A stretch of 64,000 nt of DNA from CALVUJ01 sp045119835 (GCA_045119835.1 JBGVED010000027.1:1-64000); one strand, 5' to 3'; positions 42,503 through 51,536 are shown, counted from the first letter of the stretch. Numbers and translations are program-made. The notes: a model not told the origin generated them from the sequence alone.

Positions 42503-42733
42503 TTAAAGTGTTTTTACAAACTCAAAATACTCACTGATAGACATAGTTTGATATAATTCTCGATAATGATTAAATGTGTCAACATCATAACTTTTCTTCA
42601 AAAGCACATTCCTTATCTCTTCCATGCTCTCTTTAACTTCTTCTATTTCATATTCTCTTAATGGTTTATCTAACTCGCTTTCTAACATTACATAAGACTT
42701 TGCAAGATTAAATAATTCTTTTTCGCTTTTCAT
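42503..42733 (-). CDS. Small acidic helical protein
   Basis: 76 aa, helical, no family recognised. SD AAAGGGTGATACT, and an extended -10 (TGTTATAAT, around 42781-42789 on the minus strand) lies upstream. It forms a short leftward operon with 42171-42482, divergent from the HNH gene. Confidence 0.6.
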   Translation of the reverse strand: MKSEKELFNLAKSYVMLESELDKPLREYEIEEVKESMEEIRNVLLKKSYDVDTFNHYRELYQTMSISEYFEFVKTL

Positions 42734-42851
42734 AGTATCACCCTTTTCAATTCAATAAATTATCTTATATCCTTAACAGTATTATAACACTAAATGAGCA
42801 AAATTTCCTATATTTTGCCTTCTGAATATTCAAAAACTTTTAGCAAAACTA

Positions 42852-42880
42852 TTGACAAATAATTACTATTATGGTATAAT
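42852..42880 (+). promoter_or_regulatory. Sigma-A promoter
   Basis: TTGACA (42852-42857), 17-bp spacer, TATAAT (42875-42880), driving the HNH gene at 42949. Unlike the other strong promoters here it is not followed by the repeated motif. Confidence 0.8.
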
Positions 42881-42948
42881 ATTCTTGGTTAAATATGTAC
42901 GAGGTGTTTAACTAATTGTATATTTTTAGATTTTGGAGAAAGTTTTAT

Positions 42949-43521
42949 ATGCACGGAAATTTCAAAGATTTAACAGGTCAAAAATTTGGCAAATTAACAG
43001 TAAAAAAACTATTAAGAATTGATAAAGAACACGGCGCTATTTGGCTGTGTGATTGCGAATGCGGAAACACAACCGAAGTTCCTTCACGAAAATTAAAAAG
43101 CGGTAACACTAAAAGTTGTGGGTGTTTAAGACGCACATTTAAAAGAACGCATGGATTATCAGATACTAGATTACACAGAATTTGGATGGGCATGAGACGA
43201 AGATGTTATAGTACAACAACTCATAATTACCAAGATTATGGTGGTAGAGGTATAAAAATGTGTGACGAATGGTTGAACGATTTCAAGACATTCTATGACT
43301 GGGCAATGGCAAATGGATACAAAGAAGATTTAAGTCTTGATAGAATAGATGTAGATGGCAACTATGAACCGAATAATTGTAGATGGGCTAACGATTATGT
43401 TCAAACTCATAATAGAAGATTAGACAAGTTATATACATATAATGGGAAAACAATGTCAGTTAGAGACTGGTGTAAAGAAATAGGATTTTATTGGTCTGTA
43501 TTTGATAAGAAATATTATTAA
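42949..43521 (+). CDS. HNH endonuclease with zinc-ribbon module
   Basis: 190 aa from ATG 42949 (SD TTGGAGAAAG). N-terminal module LTGQKFGKLTVKKL...CDCECGNTTEV...TKSCGCL as in the other homing endonucleases, then RLHRIWMGMRRRCYS, YGGRGIKMCDEW and LSLDRIDVDGNYEPNNCRW, an HNH variant common in free-standing phage endonucleases. It is the only rightward gene in a leftward region and has its own promoter and terminator, i.e. a self-contained mobile cassette. Confidence 0.85.
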   Translation: MHGNFKDLTGQKFGKLTVKKLLRIDKEHGAIWLCDCECGNTTEVPSRKLKSGNTKSCGCLRRTFKRTHGLSDTRLHRIWMGMRRRCYSTTTHNYQDYGGRGIKMCDEWLNDFKTFYDWAMANGYKEDLSLDRIDVDGNYEPNNCRWANDYVQTHNRRLDKLYTYNGKTMSVRDWCKEIGFYWSVFDKKYY

Positions 43522-43525
43522 ATAA

Positions 43526-43560
43526 CAAAAGGAAGTAGACGATTATTCTACTTCCTTTTG
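43526..43560. terminator. Bidirectional terminator after the HNH gene
   Basis: CAAAAGGAAGTAGA...TCTACTTCCTTTTG, a 14-bp stem with T-runs on both strands. Confidence 0.8.
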
Positions 43561-43634
43561 TTTATAAAAACGGTTGCCCTTTCGTACCCTCGCCGACCCA
43601 TCAAACCCACTTAGTACATATGTTAGATAACTTA

Positions 43635-43656
43635 AAACCCATTGCCTAATGGGTTT
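43635..43656 (-). terminator. Terminator at the serine recombinase stop
   Basis: AAACCCATT-GCCT-AATGGGTTT (9-bp stem) overlapping the stop codon; on the minus strand it is followed by TTTAAG. Confidence 0.6.
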
Positions 43657-45091
43657 ATATAAATTTAATTTCAAATTCTTTAGTAAGCAAATCAACTTCC
43701 ATATAATCAATAACTGAACGCCACAACGCTCTTCTTTCAACGAAATCCAATGTGTCATAGATATTCTTCCAACCACTATTCATAAAGTCATATAGTGGTG
43801 TTAAATCCTTTTCTTTTGGTTTTTCTTCTTCAACCTTAGCAAGTTTCTTTTCTAATCGCTCATACTCATAATCATATTCCTTTTCTTGAATACGACCTTT
43901 TCTCCATTGCTTATTAAGTCTATCCATTTCTTCTTTAATCTCTTTAACATTAACTTCTGGTTTATATACTTCCTTTTTTAACTCTAATTCATAATGGCAA
44001 ATATAATCTTCGATTTCGTGTTCTATTGATTGTATTAATTTTTCTTCCAATTTCTCTTCGTTAAAAGTTCCAGTTCCTTTACACTGACTATAAGTAATAG
44101 CTTTGTTACATCTATAAAACTTATAAAGTTTCATACTACCATCCGCCATTTCTCTTTCATATGAGTGTCCAACAATATTGCTGTCACAATGAGCACATTT
44201 CAAAATACCCGTAAAAATATAATCTCTTTTATTCTTTCGTTGTTTAACATTCTTTTTTAATAACCTTTGAATCTTATCAAATCGTTCTTTGGTAATATAT
44301 CCACCGTCCCACACATAATCATCAACACCACGATAATGACCATAGAAGTAGGGATTAGTAAGAATACCAGTAATTGTTTTATAATCAAACTCAACATCAT
44401 ACATATCATAAATATAATTTAATGTTGCTCGTTTGGAATTATACAATTCAAAGTAGTCGAAAACGTCCATAACAATATGTTCAACATTTTTATCCTTAAC
44501 TACTCGTTTGTGTCCGTCGATTTCTTTAACCATAAATCCATAAGGTTGAGTGCCTGAAATTGCTTCTTTATTTCTGATTTTATTTTCAAACACATAGTTG
44601 ATGCGCTCGCTCGTTTTATCCGACTCGTCCTGCGCCAGCATAAGATAAATATGGAGTTTCCAGCGACCATCACGAGTAGTTGTATCAAAATCTTCTTCAC
44701 TACATTCCCAGTTAATACCCTTGTCATCTAAAATGGATTGAGCCTTATAATACTCGCTAATATTCCTAAACCATCTGTCTAAACATTTGAAAATAATCAT
44801 TTCAAATTTACCTTGTTTAGCATCTTCGATAAGTCTTAAATATTCTTTCCTTTTACCAGTTTTACCCCTTGCTGATTTACCTTCATCAATATACCATTCC
44901 ACAATCATATAACCATTTTCTTCAGCGTACTTTTCCAAACCAGCTTTCTGTGCTTCGATTGAAAATCCGTGCTTGGCTTGTTCATCTGAACTTACTCGAA
45001 TATAACCAGCCGTTGGTATCAATCTACGAGCTTTGCTAATTTTCTTTTCTGCTTCGAAAGTGTTTAACTTTCTTTTTTTGTCGGTAGCCAT
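43655..45091 (-). CDS. Large serine recombinase (integrase)
   Basis: 478 aa from the ATG whose first base is 45091, chosen because AAAAGGA ends 9 nt before it (the ATG at 45100 abuts the SD). Catalytic domain: AGYIRVSSDEQAKHG with the nucleophilic Ser, then KCLDRWFRN. Recombinase domain about 170-270; zinc ribbon CAHCDSN...FYRCNK....QCKG (about 305-345); coiled coil (about 375-435). It integrates or excises the phage at an att site by double-strand cleavage. The upstream region (45123-45140) carries the repeated motif. The attP is probably adjacent (43560-43640 or 45300-45460) but cannot be defined alone. Confidence 0.95.
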   Translation of the reverse strand: MATDKKRKLNTFEAEKKISKARRLIPTAGYIRVSSDEQAKHGFSIEAQKAGLEKYAEENGYMIVEWYIDEGKSARGKTGKRKEYLRLIEDAKQGKFEMIIFKCLDRWFRNISEYYKAQSILDDKGINWECSEEDFDTTTRDGRWKLHIYLMLAQDESDKTSERINYVFENKIRNKEAISGTQPYGFMVKEIDGHKRVVKDKNVEHIVMDVFDYFELYNSKRATLNYIYDMYDVEFDYKTITGILTNPYFYGHYRGVDDYVWDGGYITKERFDKIQRLLKKNVKQRKNKRDYIFTGILKCAHCDSNIVGHSYEREMADGSMKLYKFYRCNKAITYSQCKGTGTFNEEKLEEKLIQSIEHEIEDYICHYELELKKEVYKPEVNVKEIKEEMDRLNKQWRKGRIQEKEYDYEYERLEKKLAKVEEEKPKEKDLTPLYDFMNSGWKNIYDTLDFVERRALWRSVIDYMEVDLLTKEFEIKFI

Positions 45092-45122
45092 TCGCACCAT
45101 TCCTTTTCTATATTTTCTTGTT

Positions 45123-45140
45123 GTAACTAATAAGGTTATA
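45123..45140 (+). promoter_or_regulatory. Repeated motif in the recombinase control region
   Basis: GTAACTAATAAGGTTATA lies between the -35-like TTGTAA (45121) and -10 TATAAT (45144-45149) of a + strand promoter, and about 30 bp upstream of the recombinase start on the other strand. A bound repressor would block the divergent transcription. Confidence 0.55.
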
Positions 45141-45180
45141 CCTTATAATTAAAGTATACCATATTAGAAAGGGTGTTGCT

Positions 45181-45300
45181 ATGAATATAACTCGGTTCTT
45201 CGAAGTTTTAGGCATTCTATATGCAGATAAGAACAATATAACAATTAAGTCTTTTGAGGTAGAAAAGAGAGGTGGGGTAGAGGAGGGGAGAGGTAATTAG
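45181..45300 (+). CDS. Small ORF divergent from the recombinase
   Basis: 39 aa (MNITRFFEVLGILYADKNNI...), SD GAAAGGGTG, stop TAG. It is preceded by TTGTAA-17-TATAAT on the + strand. Short proteins of this look occur beside integrases of Clostridia phages; no function known. Confidence 0.45.
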   Translation: MNITRFFEVLGILYADKNNITIKSFEVEKRGGVEEGRGN

Positions 45301-45378
45301 TCCTTAAATACATATAAAATATTTAACTTCTTACCCATATTATAGTATATATTACCTAGATATTCAAAGAAATAGCAC

Positions 45379-45407
45379 TTGACAATGTATCGTTATTCTG
45401 GTTTAAT
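45379..45407 (+). promoter_or_regulatory. Sigma-A promoter without a gene
   Basis: TTGACA (45379-45384), 17-bp spacer, TTTAAT (45402-45407). A terminator hairpin begins about 50 nt downstream and no ORF with an SD lies between, so it may produce a small RNA. Confidence 0.6.
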
Positions 45408-45412
45408 ATTGC

Positions 45413-45492
45413 TGAATCAAGACTTAAATTGCCATTGGTTTCAAAAACGTAAAAAAAAGGACACTTCAATTAAGAAGCGTCCTTCATTTTTT
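45413..45492 (+). ncRNA. Candidate small RNA
   Basis: Predicted transcript of about 80 nt from the promoter at 45379 to the hairpin and T-run at 45457-45492. It contains no ORF. It lies between the recombinase region and the leftward tail module. Confidence 0.4.
45457..45492. terminator. Bidirectional terminator
   Basis: AAGGAC-A-CTTC..GAAG-C-GTCCTT with T7 on the + side and T8 on the - side; it ends the leftward tail module. Confidence 0.8.
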
Positions 45493-45519
45493 TATTTTAT
45501 TGTTTTATACCGATGTAGT

Positions 45520-45822
45520 TTATTCTTCAACTATTCGTTTAAAAAAGATTCTACCAGCAGTACCAGCCTCAGGCAATTCATCACCATATTGATAAGATGA
45601 AAGAACTGTTATACCATCAGCAAAAAGATTTTTTAATCCAGTTGCACCATCCGATGCATTTGTGCCACCATTTGTAATAGGCACAATATTATTTTCAGGT
45701 TTGTCAAATTTATCATTTAATAAACTTTCGACATTTTCTTTTGTTTCGTATGTTTCTTTATTATATTCATGCAAAGCCTTTAATGACTCTGCTGTTATAA
45801 CCTTACCTTTTATATCTGCCAT
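45520..45822 (-). CDS. Small tail-fibre-like protein
   Basis: 100 aa. NIVPITNGGTNASDGATGLKN is the GGTGA-type repeat of phage tail fibres, and the C-terminus (ELPEAGTAGRIFFKRIVEE) is a beta strand-rich end. Last gene of the leftward tail module. It may be a short fibre or a tip accessory. Confidence 0.6.
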   Translation of the reverse strand: MADIKGKVITAESLKALHEYNKETYETKENVESLLNDKFDKPENNIVPITNGGTNASDGATGLKNLFADGITVLSSYQYGDELPEAGTAGRIFFKRIVEE

Positions 45823-45839
45823 TATTCATTGTCCTTTCA

Positions 45840-47210
45840 TTATGATATCGTGTCCCAACTTGAACCATTATCTATGTAAGTCAAATACAAATCCCAACTT
45901 GTTCCATTGTCTATGTATACAAGATACGGTTCTAAGGTAGTGCCATTATCTATATAAACAACACCTGATATTTCCCAAATTGCGTATAATGTATAAGTAT
46001 TTATTACATCTTCATTGCCTTTAATCCAAGACATATCAAATATTAGTTCATCTTGGTCAAGATATATTTTTTTCTCATAACCATTTGAGGCAATTTCATC
46101 TTCGGTCATCCAACCTTGACCTATAACATACCAAGCACTGTCATTATTTCTATATGCATTCCAACCAACAAACTTATATCCTTCTCTTTTAAAAGTATTA
46201 TCAGAGAGAGTAAAAGTTTCTTTCCATTCTACAGTTTGAGAGTTCATACTACCAGAGCCGCCATTGGCATTATAGTTAATAGTATAGGTATTAATTTTCC
46301 ATTGTGGATATACATTTACAGAGACATTGTCACTTGCGAGGGTTTTCCCAAACGCTTGTGCAAGTGCTTGACCAGTTGAATAATCTGCATCTTCGTCTAC
46401 TAAAGTTCCACCAGTTGTTGTAGTCCCCCAATATCCAGTAGGAGTATAGCCAGTGCGTGACAAATATAAATAACTTGCATTTTGAATATTTGATAATGCA
46501 CTACTATACGAATTATCATATAAAAAGTCTTGACTATGTACTTTAACATTAGTACTTGCACTTACACTTAGCGCTTCACCTTTGTAAGTACCATAATCAG
46601 CATAGTTACTATAATAATTTACAGTTAACTTATTCTCTGTCCATATTGCATATAATGTAGCAGCAGAATTGGCAGTATAATTACCACCAGAAGAATAAGA
46701 CACACCACCACCATTACTTTGCGTATTCCATCCGTTAAATGTATAACCAGTTCGGGTTGGTTTAGTACTCGATAATTTTAATGTTTGGTCTTTCCATTTG
46801 GTTTGACTTGTGGGAGCACCAGTACCACCATTAGCATTATATGATACCTTGTAAGATGTCCAAGCGGGAACAGTCACATCAAAAGTTATTGTAGTTTGTT
46901 TAAAATCGCCATTATCATTATTAAAATTTTGAAACGAAACAGCAATTGTTTTTGTTACCGACTCATTATCACTAATAGCATAAGTACCAGTAAATGAACC
47001 ACTACCACTACTTGCATAAGTCCCAAATGGATTAAGAGTTACGCTTCCGCCACCCGAAGAAGCTGTCATACCATAATTAGTTTGAGCACCAGAATAATAA
47101 GTTTCCCAAGAAGCATTAATTTTTACAGTAAATTGAGTAGCTGAGATTCTTGTTACGCCACCATTTGAAGCTGAAAGTTCAAATTGGACGCCAAACGGAT
47201 TCCATGCCAT
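45840..47210 (-). CDS. Tail adhesin with InlB-type (Flg_new) repeats
   Basis: 456 aa. Two clear Listeria-Bacteroides (InlB B-) repeats: YKVSYNANGGTGAP...GYTFNGWNTQSNGG...ATLYAIW and YTINYNANGGSGSM...GYKFVGWNAYRN...YTLYAIW. Between them is a divergent copy (KLTVNYYSNYADYG). The C-terminus has three tandem copies of YIDNGTxxxxYL (last about 45 residues). The N-terminus (MAWNPFGVQFELSASNGG) is Ig-like. Probable host-surface-binding adhesin. Confidence 0.75.
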   Translation of the reverse strand: MAWNPFGVQFELSASNGGVTRISATQFTVKINASWETYYSGAQTNYGMTASSGGGSVTLNPFGTYASSGSGSFTGTYAISDNESVTKTIAVSFQNFNNDNGDFKQTTITFDVTVPAWTSYKVSYNANGGTGAPTSQTKWKDQTLKLSSTKPTRTGYTFNGWNTQSNGGGVSYSSGGNYTANSAATLYAIWTENKLTVNYYSNYADYGTYKGEALSVSASTNVKVHSQDFLYDNSYSSALSNIQNASYLYLSRTGYTPTGYWGTTTTGGTLVDEDADYSTGQALAQAFGKTLASDNVSVNVYPQWKINTYTINYNANGGSGSMNSQTVEWKETFTLSDNTFKREGYKFVGWNAYRNNDSAWYVIGQGWMTEDEIASNGYEKKIYLDQDELIFDMSWIKGNEDVINTYTLYAIWEISGVVYIDNGTTLEPYLVYIDNGTSWDLYLTYIDNGSSWDTIS

Positions 47211-47235
47211 TATTCATCACTCCTTTTAAAATAAA

Positions 47236-47266
47236 AAGTGGCAATACAATTTAAATACTGCCACTT
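47236..47266 (-). terminator. Terminator after the long tail fibre gene
   Basis: AAGTGGCA...TGCCACTT 8-bp stem with T-tract on the minus strand. Confidence 0.65.
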
Positions 47267-47279
47267 AAAACTCATATTT

Positions 47280-47297
47280 TATAACCTTAATTATTAG
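47280..47297 (-). promoter_or_regulatory. Repeated motif copy (CTAATAATTAAGGTTATA)
   Basis: On the minus strand, overlapping the stop of the tail fibre gene, in the same stop-codon position as copies on the + strand elsewhere. Confidence 0.45.
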
Positions 47298-50071
47298 AAT
47301 TCATATACTGCACGAAGAACAACATCGTTTCTTGGGGCTGCAGCATTGTTTTCAGTTCCTACTATCTTTGCATCGTAAATATTTAACAATTTGATAACCC
47401 TTTGTTCGCTATCAGTTGCAGTACCAGCCGAGTAACTTGGAATATCACAATACCATTGACCACCGCCCCATAATTGACCAGTATATGCTCTCTTGTAAAT
47501 ATAAGACATATAGAAGTCTGTATTATTAGCTTGACCACCTACATCATAGTCGCTCCAAAGTAGAGCCCAACCATTTCGACATTCTGACAATTTCTTTGTA
47601 GGTGTAACAGTATGTCCAGCAGTCATATAATAACCACCATTTGCTCCACCCGACCAAAGAGGTGCTGGAGCATACTCCCAAATAGCCTTCCAACCTTGCC
47701 AGTTACCATTATCAATGTAGCCTGTATAAACACTACCTTTTCCACCATATGCCATAATCCATCCGTAGTTTGTCGAACCCGTTTTATGTATCATAAAGCG
47801 GAAAGCTTCACCAGCATTAGGATTATTTGTGTTACCAATAGGTGAATAAGCAGTATACATACCAGAAGCAAGAGCTTTAAATTCATTAACAACATTCTTG
47901 CCAGAAAAACTAATTGAAATATCACCATTGTCAGCAGTCATCTGCAAGTTCTTACTAATATAGGCACTGTTATGGTTATGACTTGTTGCAGACTTTCCAT
48001 CGAGAGCAGACTGTAATCCGTCCACATTTGCAATTGTATGATTATGACTATCATCAGCAACGGTTGCAGTAATAGACACATTTCCACTACCATCGAATGA
48101 AGTAGACCCAGTTACATCGCCAGCAAGTGAAATTGTTCTTGCGGTTGTAAGTTTGTTTGCACTTGTAGCAGCACCACCAGCAGATGAAGAGCCAGCATAA
48201 TTATGAGTATGTGAACTTGCAGCCTTGCCATTTAACTGAGTTTGAATATTAGATGTAACGCCATCAACATAATTAAGTTCTGTAACTGTTGCGGTAATAC
48301 CATCTAATGCATTTAATTCAGCGGCAGTAGCTGTTACACCAAAACTACCCAAATTATAAGTAGTATTTGTATCTTTGTAATAAGGCACACCACCAATTAT
48401 AGGACAAGCAGTATAACCACTATTTGATGTAACTGTAGATGTTGTTTTAACACCACCCAAAGTAGAAGAAGCTGTAGGTAATGTATAAGCATTAGCTCCA
48501 CTTGCAATTCCGTCTAATTTTGATTTATCGCTTGCACTCATTAAACCAGCAGCACTTGTAGTAGCAGTGCCATGTGTATGAGAGCTACTTGCCTTTGCAT
48601 TAAGCTGAGTTTGAATGTTAGAAGTTACACCGTCTACATAATTGATTTCAGTTGTAGTTGCAGTAATACCATCAAGAATATTTAACTCTGCTGTAGTAGC
48701 TGTGACACCATCCATTTTATTAAGTTCGGCAATAGTAGCAGTTACGCCAAGTTGTGCAAGAGTAACACCATGTGGATTTGACTTGTTTGAAGTATGAGAA
48801 TCTAAACTTGTCTGTGCCGCACGAGAAGTGTCAGTAGGATGTTTATGGTCAGAACGAGCAACAGTAGAAGCTGTACCAACACTTGCAGAACCATCCATTA
48901 CAGGCACAGTTGTTGAATATGATACATGAGTACCGTGAGACACATTAGCCTTTCCATCTAATGTGCTTTGAAGATTTGTAATATTAGAAATAGTATGAGT
49001 GTGGCTTGAGTTAGCCTTACCCTCAAGAAGAACATCAACTTCTGTTTCAGTATAGTAAACTCCATCATGATTATGTCCACTTGCCGCTTTTGAATCTAAC
49101 GCACTCTGTAAACCATCAACGTTAGAGATTACATGGTTATGAGAATCGTCATTAACTGTGATAACACCACTTGAGATAGTAACATCACCACCTGATTTTA
49201 CACCACCTAAACTTGTGCCAGCAGAGGGGAGAACATAATTGTTTGCACCCTCAGCAATACCACTTAATTTATTTCTTTCCGCTGAAGTAATATGAACAGC
49301 AGTGTTACCAGTGTGGGAATTTAAAGTAGAGGAATTAGCCTTTGTAGCAACCGTTTCACTTAATGCGTCAATTGCTTCATCTGTATAAATTTTAGCAGAG
49401 GACAACGCACTTGCGGCAGCACCACTTACATCATATACTCCTGTATGATTATGAGAAGAATCAGCTTTAGTAGCAAGTTTGTCATTAATCTCAGTTTCGG
49501 TATAATAAATATCATTGTGAGAGTGAGAGACATTTGCTTTTCCATCAACTTCAGATTCAAGAGCATTAAAGTCAATTGTTGTCACATATTCTGTATGAGA
49601 GTGAGATATTGGGGAATAGGAAGTGTTGTGGTTATGTCCAACTTCAGCATACTCATCGTGTTCATGAGCAGACGGTGCATATTCTGTATGCGTATGAACT
49701 ATATTAGCCTTAGTATCTACAATATCTTCTAATTCTTGTAAATCGTCGGAAGACGCATAACCTGTATGAGTATGATTTTCATCTGCTTTAAGAGAAATTG
49801 CTTTATCCATATTATCAAGTTTAGTAGACAAACGCATTTGGGAATTTTTATATCTCATCCAACAAGTTTGCCCCATATCCCATCCTGGGTCAACAATTTC
49901 AATAACATCTAAAAGCGCATTGTAAAACTGACCAACTATATCTCCAAGTTCATTACCATTATTATATAAATCCTCGGTGATTAAAATATAATTAGGGTTA
50001 GTAGATTCTGTGGATAAACAATGTTTGTTTATAACTTGATATTCACTATTAATTTCTGCATAATAAAACAT
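47294..50071 (-). CDS. Long tail fibre
   Basis: 925 aa from ATG 50071 (SD GGAGTGATTGATT; an upstream TTG at 50077 is unlikely). A short N-terminal domain (MFYYAEINSEYQV) is followed by a long array of GHTHxxxDI/HSHN and ATTAELNYVDGVTSNIQTQL repeats typical of trimeric fibre shafts. The receptor-binding head lies in the last 200 residues (MTADNGDISISFSGKN..., GWKAIWEYAPAPLW). Probably a main receptor-binding fibre. Confidence 0.85.
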   Translation of the reverse strand: MFYYAEINSEYQVINKHCLSTESTNPNYILITEDLYNNGNELGDIVGQFYNALLDVIEIVDPGWDMGQTCWMRYKNSQMRLSTKLDNMDKAISLKADENHTHTGYASSDDLQELEDIVDTKANIVHTHTEYAPSAHEHDEYAEVGHNHNTSYSPISHSHTEYVTTIDFNALESEVDGKANVSHSHNDIYYTETEINDKLATKADSSHNHTGVYDVSGAAASALSSAKIYTDEAIDALSETVATKANSSTLNSHTGNTAVHITSAERNKLSGIAEGANNYVLPSAGTSLGGVKSGGDVTISSGVITVNDDSHNHVISNVDGLQSALDSKAASGHNHDGVYYTETEVDVLLEGKANSSHTHTISNITNLQSTLDGKANVSHGTHVSYSTTVPVMDGSASVGTASTVARSDHKHPTDTSRAAQTSLDSHTSNKSNPHGVTLAQLGVTATIAELNKMDGVTATTAELNILDGITATTTEINYVDGVTSNIQTQLNAKASSSHTHGTATTSAAGLMSASDKSKLDGIASGANAYTLPTASSTLGGVKTTSTVTSNSGYTACPIIGGVPYYKDTNTTYNLGSFGVTATAAELNALDGITATVTELNYVDGVTSNIQTQLNGKAASSHTHNYAGSSSAGGAATSANKLTTARTISLAGDVTGSTSFDGSGNVSITATVADDSHNHTIANVDGLQSALDGKSATSHNHNSAYISKNLQMTADNGDISISFSGKNVVNEFKALASGMYTAYSPIGNTNNPNAGEAFRFMIHKTGSTNYGWIMAYGGKGSVYTGYIDNGNWQGWKAIWEYAPAPLWSGGANGGYYMTAGHTVTPTKKLSECRNGWALLWSDYDVGGQANNTDFYMSYIYKRAYTGQLWGGGQWYCDIPSYSAGTATDSEQRVIKLLNIYDAKIVGTENNAAAPRNDVVLRAVYEF

Positions 50072-50165
50072 AATCAATCACTCCTTTTATTATTTTTAAT
50101 AATTTTTTGTTTTTGAATTTTCTTGGTATTCATAATAAATACCTCCTTTAATTATTTATAATAAA

Positions 50166-50189
50166 AGTGGAGATTAAAAAATCTCCACT
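50166..50189 (-). terminator. Terminator between fibre genes
   Basis: AGTGGAGAT-TAAAAA-ATCTCCACT, 9-bp stem. Confidence 0.65.
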
Positions 50190-50213
50190 CTATTAACATA
50201 TAATTACATATAA

Positions 50214-51536
50214 TTATCTAATAAAAATTCTTATATGTGTATCGTCTAATCTTTCCATTACACGATAATTTGTTTTTTCTTGCGAAGCAGTAGCTATACC
50301 ATCGGCATTTGGATAACAATAACCATTAACTTGACAAGTACCATCATCTACAACAACAAGTTTACCAACAATACCAATAGCCGCCCATTCAGGTCGTTCT
50401 TCACGAGATACATATTGTAAATCAGGGTCATAATCGGGATTTAATACCCATCGTCTTTCAGTGTGAGCGGGGATTATTTCACCATATTCATTAGTGGTTT
50501 CTTCAACTTCTACAACATCAACAATGTTACTTCCAAAAACGTCTTTAAGATATCTATTGTGCCAATCTTCACTATACATATCACCAGCTACTGATGGGTC
50601 AGCAGATACAACACCTAAAATATAATCATCATTAGGGGTTGCATAACGGATTTTACCACCTTCTAATGTAACAAAATGTCCTCGTCTATCTTCGTTATTT
50701 GGATTTCCATCAAGCCATTCGAAATATTCTGCATAGTCAGCACCATTTGTTGAAAATGTACCTACACCATATACTTTACCTGCAGGATTTACACGGAAAC
50801 CATTGCTACGAGCAGTATCACTCGTACCTATACCCACGATAAAAATACCAGCTTCTGCTGTTTTATCAGTAAGACTCGTAGGTGCGGTAGTATCAGTGTT
50901 ATATTTACCTACAGCGTATTGATATTGGTTTGCGATTGTGCCGTAGCCTCCAGCATGAGAATAAGCGCCAGATGCTGTTGTGTAACCTCCTTCGGCGTGA
51001 GAGGTATTCCCAGATGCTGTTGTGAGATGTCCTTCAGCGTGAGAGGCATAACCAGATGCTGTTGTACTCTCTCCTTCAGCGTGAGACACATCACCATATG
51101 CTTTTGTTCCATCTCCTTCGGCGTGTGAGGTACCCCCAGATGCTGTTGTGCCATATCCTTCTGCTGTAGCCCAAGCACCAATCGTTGTACCGCTAAGCGC
51201 ACCAGTTGTTATGTAATCAGGAATATCAGACTTTAGAGCGACTTCGTTACCATCAACATACAAACCATCAGTGACATCCATACCACCAGGTGTGCGCATA
51301 TAGATGACGTCATCATTCATATCAATTGCACATGCACCATTATTAATTATCAACTGTGGTAGGTTATCGTCAAAAGTAATACAATCCAATTTTTTCTTAT
51401 CTTCTGCAATCATAAAACCAGCATCAGATGTAGTAGCCTCAGAGTGAGAATGAATCGCATCAGCTTTACCACCAAGACCAGCAACGACATGTTGCCACAT
51501 TCGTTCAAAAGCCTTTAAAATTGATTCATTTGCCAT
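50214..51536 (-). CDS. Fibre with YadA-like repeats and peptidase G2 autoprotease domain
   Basis: 440 aa. Residues about 120-225 hold tandem 14-residue repeats (TASGYASHAEGHLT-type) like the YadA/Hep_Hag beta-roll. The C-terminal half (TNGADYAEYFEWLDGNPNNE, GGKIRYATPNDDYILGVVSA) is the peptidase G2 intramolecular chaperone domain that trims itself off after trimer assembly, known from phi29-type appendages. The N-terminus has an HSHSEATTSDAG fibre motif. SD AGGAGGAAGTTAA. Confidence 0.85.
   Translation of the reverse strand: MANESILKAFERMWQHVVAGLGGKADAIHSHSEATTSDAGFMIAEDKKKLDCITFDDNLPQLIINNGACAIDMNDDVIYMRTPGGMDVTDGLYVDGNEVALKSDIPDYITTGALSGTTIGAWATAEGYGTTASGGTSHAEGDGTKAYGDVSHAEGESTTASGYASHAEGHLTTASGNTSHAEGGYTTASGAYSHAGGYGTIANQYQYAVGKYNTDTTAPTSLTDKTAEAGIFIVGIGTSDTARSNGFRVNPAGKVYGVGTFSTNGADYAEYFEWLDGNPNNEDRRGHFVTLEGGKIRYATPNDDYILGVVSADPSVAGDMYSEDWHNRYLKDVFGSNIVDVVEVEETTNEYGEIIPAHTERRWVLNPDYDPDLQYVSREERPEWAAIGIVGKLVVVDDGTCQVNGYCYPNADGIATASQEKTNYRVMERLDDTHIRIFIR

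Noticed and set aside
47294..50071. Diversity-generating retroelement target
   Set aside because: The fibre is repetitive, but there is no RT, no template/variable repeat pair and no adenine-biased variable 3' end that I can see.
50909..51202. CRISPR-like periodic repeats
   Set aside because: The 42-nt periodicity encodes in-frame YadA-like HAEG protein repeats; no conserved repeat/unique spacer pattern.
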